Shown here: positions 34,717 through 41,062 of the stretch, piece after piece | Layout: the number at the start of each line of letters is the position of its first letter | How positions within the stretch are numbered: the first letter of the stretch is position 1 | NCBI RefSeq assembly: GCF_014202425.1 | Contig: NZ_JACHGT010000001.1 | Coordinates: forward strand, 1-41,062 | DNA from: Phytomonospora endophytica | GTDB taxonomy: Bacteria; Actinomycetota; Actinomycetes; Mycobacteriales; Micromonosporaceae | DNA length: 41,062 nt | Direction: 5' to 3' | Notes under the pieces: model-generated | Told to the model about the DNA's origin: nothing | What the model saw: the letters and a program-made list of their open reading frames with translations, nothing else | Databases searched by the model: none | Program-made: the position numbers and the translations under genes

Positions 34717-37414
34717 CGCCCCAAACGTCCGTCACGGCGCCCGTGTCGCCCGTCGTCGCGTCCTTCCGTACTCCACTGAGCAGCATTGAAGCGCGCGGGC
34801 TCGTGGCCTCGCTCGTGTCGTAGGGGATCACCACCTCGGGGTGGCGGTGGACGGCCCTGTCGAAGAACAGGCCACGCCGCGGCCGCGGGTACCAGGGTGG
34901 TCCGCCGGGCGTCGGCGACAGCGGTGCCAGCTCGGGGCCGTGCACGTCGAGCGCGAGCCAGGCGTCGATGGAGTCGAAGCGGGCGGCGAAGCCGCCGAGG
35001 TCCTCGCGCAGTCGCGGGACCGAGCGCCACCAGCCCAGGGTGTGGATCCGGCGTTCGGGACCGGTCAGCAGCAGCTGCCGGAAACGTTCCTTGGCCGACG
35101 CGTCGAGCGTGCCGCTGGCGGCGTCGACGGCGTAGAGCAGCACCAGGTGCGGGACGGGCGAGTCGGTGCCGGTGAGCGAGCCGACCACGTCGGTCAGCCC
35201 GTTGTGGACCTCGGTCTCCATGCCCATGGCCGACAGTGTCATCGCGAGCCGGTCGGCGGCCAGGCGCGCGTCCGGATCGGGGCAGCAGAGGGTGAAGCGG
35301 GCGGCGTTCTCCTTGGCCACGGTGATCGCGGCCGCGGCGAGGACGTCGCAGGCCTCCTCGGTGCGGGTGCCGAGGACGGCCAGGTTGCGACCGACCGTGC
35401 GCGTGAGCCGGAAACGCGCCGACCGGGTCGTGACGTCGATGGTCTGGCCGAGCAGTGCGGTCGGTACGTTCCCGCCGAGGTCGACGGCGTCGGCCAGGCG
35501 CGGCACGTGGTCGCCGTCGAAGAGGCGCGGCTCGTCGTTGTCGGCGGGCCGGGCGTTCCACAGGCGCTGCTGGAGCGGATCCCAGGCGGTGCGGTTGCTG
35601 GCGTCGGGGACGCGTACGACCTTGTTGGCACTGGTCACGCCGGAGTCGGAGTTGACGACGGCGTGGTAGCGCGGGATCTCGTCGGCGGCGGTGTTCGTCT
35701 CGGCGAGGATCCGGCGGGCCTTGGGCAGCGCGACCCGCAGCGTGAACTGCGCGACCAGCGCCGGCCTGCCCCACAGCGCCTCGATCCCGGCGACGTCCTG
35801 GCTGGCCAGGACCAGGTGGATGCCCTGCGAGCGGCCCCGGCGGGCGAGGTCTTCGAGGAGTCCGACGGCCTCGTTGCTGACGGTGTCGCGGCCGTCGAGG
35901 AGGACCTGGAACTCGTCGATGATCGCCACGATCCGCGGCCAGCGGCCGCCCGGGTCCTGGTGGCGCAGCTCTTCCAGCTTCGTCGCCTCGTGCTGCTTGG
36001 CCGCCTCGGCGCGGCGGCGCAGCTCGTCGCGCAGGTGCCGCAGCAGGGCGAGACCGAACTCGCGGTCGTCGTTGATGTTGACGCCGACCAGCCGCACGTG
36101 CGGCAGCCAGCTCGGGTCGCGGCGGCCTTTGGCGAAGCGCGCGAAGGACACGCCCTCCTTGAAGTCGAGGAGGTACATCGCGAGCTCTTCCGGCCCGTAG
36201 CGAGCCGTCAGCGCGCCGATCCAGGCGTAGAGGAGGTTCGTCTTACCGGCGCCGGACGGGCCGCCGATGAGCGCGTGCGGCGGGTTGTCACCGAGGGTCA
36301 CGTCGATGAGGCGCCCCTCGGCCCCTTCGCCGATGGGCGCGGTGAGCCCGGCGGCCGAGGAGAAGGTCCACAGGTCGGCGTCGTCGTCGGGGAGCAGGTC
36401 GGCGAACACGGCCGGTTCGGGGCCCTGGGCGACGCGTTCGGCGATGGCCCGGCACGTCGCGGTGACCAGTGTGGACGGCGGCGGCGGGTCGAGCCGCACG
36501 TCGAAGTCGGCGGTCATGGTCGTGCGGGTGTCCTCGACGATCTCGATGTCGGGCCCGGTCAGGGCCATCGGGTTCGCCGGGGAGTCCTGGACGATGACGT
36601 GCACGCCGCAGGCCACGCCGGTGCGCAGGATCCGGGCGAGCTGCGCGCGCTGCTTGCCGGTCCAGTCCTCCTGGCCGTTGTCGTCGAGGAGGACCGCGAC
36701 CCGCCACGGTTCCGGACGCCGGCCGGTGGCGCGCGCCAGCTCGCGCAGCGAGTCGTACTCGCCGGCCAGGACGGTCTCGTTGATGCGCCGGACCTGCTCG
36801 ACCAGCTCGTCGAGCATGTCGGACAGGCCGTTGGGACCGACGAAGCCGAGCATCCCGGCCGGTGCCAGGGGCGCGAGCCCGGCGAGGCTGCCGCCGAGGC
36901 GCTCGGGGTCGTAGACGGTCAGGTGGACCGCGCCCGGCTGGGTCGTGCCGAGGGTGCGCAGGAGCAGGCCCGGCAGGATGCGGCCGGGATCGGTGCGGCA
37001 CACCAGGTGCGCGTGGTCGAGCAGCGGGACCAGCGCGGGCGGTTCGCCGGGAGCGTCGACGGACCCGATCCGCAGCAGACCCGGGATCGTGCCGCGCGCC
37101 GGCGGGGTCGGGTGCCAGTCGGCCCAGGGATCCCCGGCGGCGCCGGAGGCGAACTCCGCGGCCAGGCCGGACATCCGGGCCAGGGTCGCCGACATCGCCT
37201 GGGCGGCACGGTCGTCGAGGTCGGCGCCGCGCTCGCGGTGGGCGGCGGCCAGTCGCGCCTGTTCGTCGCGGCCCGCCTCCAGGATGTTGCGGGCGTTCTC
37301 GGTGGCGTAGGCGGCTTCGGCCACGGCGTGCTCGCGGAGCGCGCGGGCGGCGTCCCTGGCGGTGGCCAGGTCGCGGCTGACCGTGTCGGCGAGAACCGTG
37401 CGCCAGCCGCCCAT
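34700..37414 (-). CDS. FtsK/SpoIIIE-type ATPase with three RecA-like domains
   Basis: A 904-aa protein with no membrane segment. Residues 1-90 are helical and charged. A first RecA-like domain (about 130-330) has a DPERLGG strand but no intact P-loop. The central domain (about 350-610) is active-looking: Walker A GGPSGAGKT with K391, Walker B IVAIIDEFQ with D500 and E501, and LASQDV after it. A third domain (about 640-780) has LGTRTEEA in place of a P-loop. This layout resembles EccC of type VII secretion, but there the first ATPase is the active one. ATG 37414 overlaps the upstream stop (TGATG). Cargo, whether DNA or protein, cannot be told from sequence. Confidence 0.85.
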   Translation of the reverse strand: MGGWRTVLADTVSRDLATARDAARALREHAVAEAAYATENARNILEAGRDEQARLAAAHRERGADLDDRAAQAMSATLARMSGLAAEFASGAAGDPWADWHPTPPARGTIPGLLRIGSVDAPGEPPALVPLLDHAHLVCRTDPGRILPGLLLRTLGTTQPGAVHLTVYDPERLGGSLAGLAPLAPAGMLGFVGPNGLSDMLDELVEQVRRINETVLAGEYDSLRELARATGRRPEPWRVAVLLDDNGQEDWTGKQRAQLARILRTGVACGVHVIVQDSPANPMALTGPDIEIVEDTRTTMTADFDVRLDPPPPSTLVTATCRAIAERVAQGPEPAVFADLLPDDDADLWTFSSAAGLTAPIGEGAEGRLIDVTLGDNPPHALIGGPSGAGKTNLLYAWIGALTARYGPEELAMYLLDFKEGVSFARFAKGRRDPSWLPHVRLVGVNINDDREFGLALLRHLRDELRRRAEAAKQHEATKLEELRHQDPGGRWPRIVAIIDEFQVLLDGRDTVSNEAVGLLEDLARRGRSQGIHLVLASQDVAGIEALWGRPALVAQFTLRVALPKARRILAETNTAADEIPRYHAVVNSDSGVTSANKVVRVPDASNRTAWDPLQQRLWNARPADNDEPRLFDGDHVPRLADAVDLGGNVPTALLGQTIDVTTRSARFRLTRTVGRNLAVLGTRTEEACDVLAAAAITVAKENAARFTLCCPDPDARLAADRLAMTLSAMGMETEVHNGLTDVVGSLTGTDSPVPHLVLLYAVDAASGTLDASAKERFRQLLLTGPERRIHTLGWWRSVPRLREDLGGFAARFDSIDAWLALDVHGPELAPLSPTPGGPPWYPRPRRGLFFDRAVHRHPEVVIPYDTSEATSPRASMLLSGVRKDATTGDTGAVTDVWGDDHGG

Positions 37415-38193
37415 CAGTCCTGCTTCCCGCGTGCCCTGATCAGGGCCGCGACGAGCACCGGTCCCATGGCGGCGATGTCGACCGGGTGCCGCTCGGGCGG
37501 CTGGGCGACATGGCAGGCGGCGGCCAGCTCGATCTCGCCGGCCTTGTCGTCGAGCCCGGGCAGGAACTGCCGGATCCGGTCACCGGTCTTGGCGCGCAGG
37601 CGGTCCAGGTTCTTCGCGGTCGGCGTCTCGCCGAGGAACTCGGTGGCGAGGACGCGGATCTGCGGCCAGGTCAGCGCGGGAAGGCGGATGCCGACGGCCG
37701 GGTCGGTGGCCTGGAGTTCACGGCGGAAGAGGTCGCGGTCGCCGCCCGCGGCGATCTTGACGAGCTTCTCGAACAGCGGCGTCAGCTCGGTGTGCCTGAT
37801 CTCCTCGGCGGCCTTGGCCTGTCCCTCGTCGGCCTTGGTGATCTCGGCGATTCGGGTGAGCCACCAGGAGCGCCTGCCGTCGGGCGCGGGCGCGGCGGGG
37901 GCGGAGGCCGGGACGTCGATCTCGCCCTTGTCGCCGCCGGGCGCGAGCCCGATGGAGACGAGGTAGTCGTCGAGGTGTTCGGCGGCGGCGATGAGCTGGG
38001 TGATCGCGCGGTCGAGGTGGGTCTGCGCGCGGGAGATCTCCGGGAGCCCGGCGGGCTCGACCGACTCGGTGAGCGCCTGGGCCAGGATTCCCCTGGCCTC
38101 GTCCAGCCGGGCCGCGGCCTGGGCCGTCCCGCCGAGCGGCAGTTCGGCGGTGGCGGTGCGTACCGCCTGTCCGAGCTCGGTGATCGTCCCCAT
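37414..38193 (-). CDS. Helical 259-aa protein of the FtsK cluster
   Basis: The N-terminal 90 residues form a predicted helical hairpin (ARLDEARGILAQALTE and then ISRAQTHLDRAITQLIAAAEHLDDY). A Pro/Ala linker (PASAPAAPAP) leads to a second helical domain of about 150 residues (WWLTRIAEITKADEGQAKAAEE...). No signal peptide, membrane helix or catalytic motif is seen. The hairpin resembles that of the 88-aa protein just upstream in the pattern of Leu and Ala, which suggests common ancestry. ATG 38193 lies four bases after that gene's stop, and its own stop overlaps the ATPase start. Adaptor or chaperone roles fit, as inference. Confidence 0.7.
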   Translation of the reverse strand: MGTITELGQAVRTATAELPLGGTAQAAARLDEARGILAQALTESVEPAGLPEISRAQTHLDRAITQLIAAAEHLDDYLVSIGLAPGGDKGEIDVPASAPAAPAPDGRRSWWLTRIAEITKADEGQAKAAEEIRHTELTPLFEKLVKIAAGGDRDLFRRELQATDPAVGIRLPALTWPQIRVLATEFLGETPTAKNLDRLRAKTGDRIRQFLPGLDDKAGEIELAAACHVAQPPERHPVDIAAMGPVLVAALIRARGKQD

Positions 38194-38197
38194 CGCG

Positions 38198-38464
38198 CTA
38201 CAGGGTCGCCGCGTAGGACTGGGCCTGCTCGGCCGCGGCGAGCGTCGCCGCCATGCACTGTTCGAGTTCGGCGCCCGCCTGGGCGAGCGCGGCCTGCGCC
38301 GATTCCACCGACTGGTGCTGGCTGCCCTGGAGGATGGCACCGAGGACCTGCTGCGCGCCCTGCAGCTTCTCGCCGGCGATCTTGATGGCCTCCTGGCCGT
38401 CGGAGACCTGCTGCATCGCGGCGGCGATAGCCGCCTTGAGTTCGGCCACGCTGATACTGGTCAC
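38198..38464 (-). CDS. Small 88-aa helical-hairpin protein of the FtsK cluster
   Basis: An Ala/Gln/Glu-rich protein, VTSISVAELKAAIAAAM and then a likely turn at QGSQHQSV, followed by a second helix to AQSYAATL. It has the size and two-helix shape of WXG100 proteins but no Trp and no WXG turn. It could belong to an uncharacterised actinobacterial DUF family of about 100 aa (DUF6244 comes to mind; not checked). GTG 38464 is preceded by GACAAT six bases upstream, which would suit a leaderless start; ATG 38485 would add seven residues. It is the first gene of the cluster. Confidence 0.6.
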   Translation of the reverse strand: MTSISVAELKAAIAAAMQQVSDGQEAIKIAGEKLQGAQQVLGAILQGSQHQSVESAQAALAQAGAELEQCMAATLAAAEQAQSYAATL

Positions 38465-38524
38465 GCGCTCATTGTCACCGATCATGCGCCGAAACCGTGT
38501 ATCCATTCCGACAGCGCGTCCAAC

Positions 38525-38540
38525 TGTCACATCTCTGACA
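38525..38540. promoter_or_regulatory. Dyad upstream of the FtsK cluster
   Basis: TGTCA (38525-38529) and TGACA (38536-38540) form an inverted repeat with a six-base gap, about 60 bases upstream of the cluster's first start. TTGGAC (minus strand, 38523-38518) is adjacent and could be a -35. A likely operator or promoter site, by sequence only. Confidence 0.4.
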
Positions 38541-38603
38541 TAGGACTTGTGTGCACAGGTACGCGGGCCGTGGACAGTGCACAGTGGACCGTCCAGGCGG
38601 GAG

Positions 38604-39050
38604 TCACGCCTGGCTCGGGCCCCGGTAGGGGAGCGTCTGGCGGTAGACGACGTTGGTCGTGGTGCCGCCGAAACCCGCGAGTTCGTCCATCAGATCCTCA
38701 AGGTGTGGCATGGAGGTTGCGGCCACCTTGAGGACGTAGCAGTCGTCGCCGGTCGTGCGCAGGCACTCCAGGATCTCGCGGCGCTCGGTGAGCAGCCGGT
38801 GCAGCGCGTCGTGCCGGTTGCCGGGGAACTTCAGGCGGACGACGGCCAGGACCGGGTAGCCGGACTTCGACAGGTCGATCTCGGCGCGGTAGCCGGTGAT
38901 CACGCCGGACTCCTCAAGGCGCCGGACGCGTTCGGTGGCGGCCGAGGCGCTTAGGTTGACCCGCTTGCCGAGTTCGGTCAGGGCCATGCGGCCGTTCTCC
39001 TGGAGGGCGTCGAGGATGGCCCAGTCGGTCGCGTCGAGATTCACGGTCAC
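38604..39050 (-). CDS. Lrp/AsnC family transcriptional regulator
   Basis: A 148-aa regulator with an N-terminal winged-helix domain (LDATDWAILDALQENGRMAL, then LSASAATERVRRLEESGVITGY) and a C-terminal RAM/AsnC ligand-binding domain (VLAVVRLKFPG, and the TTGDDCYVLKV turn). Such proteins bind amino acids and form octamers. GTG 39050 lies six bases after TAGATT, which fits a leaderless start. It is divergent from the LLM oxidoreductase gene and 140 bases upstream of the FtsK cluster on the same strand, so it may regulate either or itself. Confidence 0.92.
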   Translation of the reverse strand: MTVNLDATDWAILDALQENGRMALTELGKRVNLSASAATERVRRLEESGVITGYRAEIDLSKSGYPVLAVVRLKFPGNRHDALHRLLTERREILECLRTTGDDCYVLKVAATSMPHLEDLMDELAGFGGTTTNVVYRQTLPYRGPSQA

Positions 39051-39056
39051 GGGCCG

Positions 39057-39062
39057 AATCTA
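39057..39062 (-). promoter_or_regulatory. -10 box for leaderless Lrp gene
   Basis: TAGATT on the minus strand, 5 of 6 consensus bases, ends six bases before GTG 39050 with no ribosome site between. Confidence 0.5.
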
Positions 39063-39130
39063 CGCCGGAATCCATGGCCGCCGCCGCTTCGCGCCGGGAG
39101 AAGTCCCTTCCCGGTCGGGATCCGCGCGGA

Positions 39131-39136
39131 TAGCCT
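39131..39136 (+). promoter_or_regulatory. -10 box for leaderless LLM oxidoreductase gene
   Basis: TAGCCT ends six bases before GTG 39143. No ribosome site is present. It mirrors the arrangement of the divergent Lrp gene. Confidence 0.4.
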
Positions 39137-39142
39137 TGACCA

Positions 39143-39970
39143 GTGCAAATAGGTGTGAACGTGCCGAACTTCGGGCCGGGGACCGACCCGGGGGTCCTGC
39201 GGGACTGGGCGCAGACGGTCGAGGGACTCGGCTTCGACCTGCTCATGGTGTCCGACCACGTGGCGATCACGCCCGACGTCGCCGAGCAGTACCCCGAGCC
39301 CTTCTACGAACCCTTCACGCTGCTGTCCTGGCTGGCCGGGATGACCCGGCGCGTCCGGCTTGGCACGACCGTGCTGATCATGCCGTACCGGCATCCGCTG
39401 CTGGTCGCGCGCATGGCGGCCAACCTCGACCGGCTCAGCGGCGGGCGGCTCGTCCTCGGGGTGGGCGTCGGCTGGGCGAGGGATGAGTTCGCCGCCCTCG
39501 GCGTGCCATTCGAGCGGCGGGGAGCCCTGACCGACGAGTACCTGACGACGGTCCGCGAGATCTGGCGCGACGATCCCATCCCCGTCTGGATCGGTGGGAA
39601 CAGCGACGCCGGGATCCGCCGGGCCGTTCGCCTCGGCGACGCCTGGCATCCGCTGCGCAACACGGTCGGCTGGCTCACCGAGGCCGTCGGCCGCCTCGCC
39701 GCGACCGCGCGGGCCGAGGGCCGCGCCGCCCCGGCCTTCGCGCCCAGGATCGTCCTGCGGCTCACCGAGCGGCCGCTCGGACCCGAGCGCCTGGCGGGTG
39801 AGGGCACCGTCGACCAGATCCGCGCCGACCTGGCGAGCCTGGCGGCGCTCGGCGCCGAGACGGTCGTCCTCGACCCGTTCGGCGGCGACCCCGAAGAGAC
39901 CCTGCGGCCTACTGTCGCGTGGAAGGCCCTGGCGGCCGTGGCCGCCCTGCGAAACGAGGGAGAGACGTGA
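39143..39970 (+). CDS. LLM-class F420-dependent oxidoreductase
   Basis: A 275-aa TIM-barrel enzyme of the luciferase-like monooxygenase family. It begins MQIGVNVPNFGPGTDPGVLR and carries LMVSDHVAI, the LGTTVLIMPYRHPLLVAR strand-helix, GRLVLGVGVGWARDEFAALG and IPVWIGGNS, all typical of the F420-type group in actinobacteria. F420 binding is inferred from the family and not proved by a single residue. The substrate is unknown. GTG 39143 appears leaderless. The deaminase gene overlaps its stop (GTGA). Confidence 0.9.
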   Translation: MQIGVNVPNFGPGTDPGVLRDWAQTVEGLGFDLLMVSDHVAITPDVAEQYPEPFYEPFTLLSWLAGMTRRVRLGTTVLIMPYRHPLLVARMAANLDRLSGGRLVLGVGVGWARDEFAALGVPFERRGALTDEYLTTVREIWRDDPIPVWIGGNSDAGIRRAVRLGDAWHPLRNTVGWLTEAVGRLAATARAEGRAAPAFAPRIVLRLTERPLGPERLAGEGTVDQIRADLASLAALGAETVVLDPFGGDPEETLRPTVAWKALAAVAALRNEGET

Positions 39971-40383
39971 ACGACGAACTGCTCCGCCGCGCCATCGCGC
40001 TGGCCGCCGAGGCGAGGAAGGCGGGTGACCCGCCGTTCGGGTCGCTGCTCGCCGCCGCCGACGGGACGATCCTCGCCGAGGAGCGCAACGCCACCGTCAG
40101 CGAACGCGACATCAGCCTGCACCCCGAGCTCAAGCTCGCCGTGTGGGCCGCGCGCGAACTCACGCCCGAAGTCGCCGCGACGACGACGATGTACACCAGC
40201 TGCGAACCCTGCGGGATGTGCACGGGAGCCCTCGCGCGTTCGGGACTGGGGCGGGTCGTCTACGCCCTGTCCGGCGAGCAGCTGGGCACGCTGAAGCCGA
40301 CGGGCTCGTTCCCGGAGGTCCCGACGGAGGGGCCGGCGCTGTTCGACGAGGCGCGGATTCCGGTGGAGGGGTACTACGGGTGA
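39967..40383 (+). CDS. Nucleoside/cytosine-deaminase-family protein
   Basis: A 138-aa protein of the zinc-dependent cytidine deaminase-like superfamily. The active site is visible: HPE within SLHPELKLAVWAA (the His binds zinc, the Glu shuttles protons) and the PCxxC motif SCEPCGMC. The form resembles actinobacterial guanine- or nucleoside-deaminase annotations more than tRNA adenosine deaminase, which has HAE and other contacts. GTG 39967 overlaps the LLM stop and has GGGAG upstream. The substrate is not settled. Confidence 0.88.
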   Translation: MNDELLRRAIALAAEARKAGDPPFGSLLAAADGTILAEERNATVSERDISLHPELKLAVWAARELTPEVAATTTMYTSCEPCGMCTGALARSGLGRVVYALSGEQLGTLKPTGSFPEVPTEGPALFDEARIPVEGYYG

Positions 40384-41062
40384 GGGGTGGGGGCGTGGGG
40401 GTGCGCGGGAGCCCGCTCCGGCCCACCCGCCCGCCGCGCCGCGCCCCGCCCCGCCCCGCCGCGCCCCGCCGCGCTCGCGACGTGACGCGGCCGTGGCCGT
40501 GCGCGCGCGAAAGCCTGCGGGTTGCTGCCCGGAGGTCCCACGGAGGGGCGGCGTCGCTCGGCGAGGTGTGGGTTCCGGTGGAGGTTTCTCACGTGAGTCG
40601 CGCTGGGGCCCGCTCCGCTCCGTCCCGCCGCACTCGTGACCTGACGCGGCCGGGCGCGCGGGAGCCTGCGGGTTTCTGCCCGGAGCCTCAGCGAGGGGTG
40701 GCGTTGCTCGGCGAGGCGTGGGTTCCGGTGAAGGTCTTTCGCGCGAGTCACGGTGGGGTCGTCAAGGGTGCGCTGGAGCCCGCTCCGCCGCACTCGTGAC
40801 CTGACGCGGCCGGGCGCGCGGGAGCCTGCGGGCTTCTGCCCGGAGCCTCAGCGAGGGGTGGCGTTGCTCGGCGAGGCGTGGGTTCCGGTGAACGTCTTTC
40901 GCGCGAGTCACGGTGGGGTCGTCAAGGGTGCGCTGGAGCCCGCTCCGCCCCACCCCGCCCCGCCGTGCTCGTGACGTGACGTGGCCGTGGTCGGGCGCGC
41001 TGGATCCCGCTCCGCCCCGCCTCGCTGCGCTCGTGACGTGACGCGGCCGCGGCAGGGTGCGC
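40384..41062. repeat. Non-coding tandem repeat region, about 160-bp unit
   Basis: No gene is supported in these 679 bases. After a GC-only stretch (about 40432-40475), a unit of 159-160 bp repeats without spacers: a diverged copy from 40471, near-identical copies at 40630-40789 and 40790-40949 (two mismatches in 160), then shorter, more diverged units starting at about 40965 and 41027 and running off the window. Each begins with a G(C/T)(A/G)CTCGTGACnTGACG-like block. Frames that are open across it arise only from the high GC content and repeat with it. Confidence 0.9.

Noticed and set aside
34841-37966. Open frame of 1041 codons on the plus strand
   Set aside because: Antisense to the FtsK-type ATPase, which has clear Walker motifs; the plus frame shows no domain.
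38198-38464. WXG100 (ESAT-6-like) protein
   Set aside because: Length and two-helix shape fit, but there is no WXG turn and no Trp at all, so only a general resemblance is claimed.
40143-40974. Small genes in the right-hand repeat region on either strand
   Set aside because: The predicted proteins repeat with the DNA unit, are Arg/Pro-rich, lack ribosome sites and show no family.
40471-41062. CRISPR array
   Set aside because: The units are about 160 bp, contiguous and without unique spacers; no cas gene is present.

Overview
The window is about 41 kb of very GC-rich DNA with GTG starts, twin-arginine signals, an F420-type luciferase-like oxidoreductase, an IdeR/DmdR-type iron box and the actinobacterial order rpmE-prfA-prmC-threonylcarbamoyl-AMP synthase-phosphatase-ATP synthase. 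It is chromosomal DNA of a mycelial-type actinomycete. A Streptosporangiales-like relative is a guess from gene content, and no finer placement is claimed. No rRNA, tRNA, insertion sequence or CRISPR was seen.

Layout. 1-3639: a hexanucleotide microsatellite at the left edge, then a large exported phosphodiester glycosidase/metallophosphoesterase. 3640-10633: translation and signalling core (rpmE, prfA, a small membrane protein, a TPR-GGDEF diguanylate cyclase, prmC, an RNHCP protein, threonylcarbamoyl-AMP synthase, a low-molecular-weight phosphatase and an AtpI-like protein). 10721-17547: atpI/Z and atpB-E-F-H-A-G-D, closed by a strong terminator. 17677-21089: about 3.5 kb of unexpected cargo (two Tat-exported S66 LD-carboxypeptidases, a frameshifted small gene on the other strand, a HIT-like protein). 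21125-21862: atpC, separated from the rest of its operon, and a DUF2550 protein. 21935-28902: metabolic and transport genes (iron-boxed siderophore-interacting protein, SUFU-like protein, GH95 glycosidase, DrrAB-type ABC exporter, cobalamin adenosyltransferase, 3-hydroxybutyryl-CoA dehydrogenase). 28963-31708: two paralogous MFS exporters. 31915-33814: an ornithine-lipid-type acyltransferase pair with a tiny coupled ORF between them. 33961-38464: a tightly coupled four-gene cluster (88-aa helical protein, 259-aa helical protein, 904-aa FtsK/SpoIIIE-type ATPase, 251-aa membrane protein). 38604-40383: an Lrp/AsnC regulator, a divergent LLM oxidoreductase and a nucleoside deaminase. 40384-41062: non-coding tandem repeats of about 160 bp running off the right edge.

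How they work together. ATP synthase is the core: subunits a, c, b, delta, alpha, gamma and beta come from one transcript, while epsilon is made downstream after a terminator and four other genes. The FtsK cluster is the best candidate for an undescribed system. One active RecA-like motor domain lies between two apparently degenerate ones, with two helical-hairpin proteins and a three-helix membrane protein. That recalls type VII secretion in outline, but no WXG100, EccB, EccD or mycosin is present. The frameshift, the split atp operon, the coupled micro-ORF and the repeat arrays at both edges are the other places to look.
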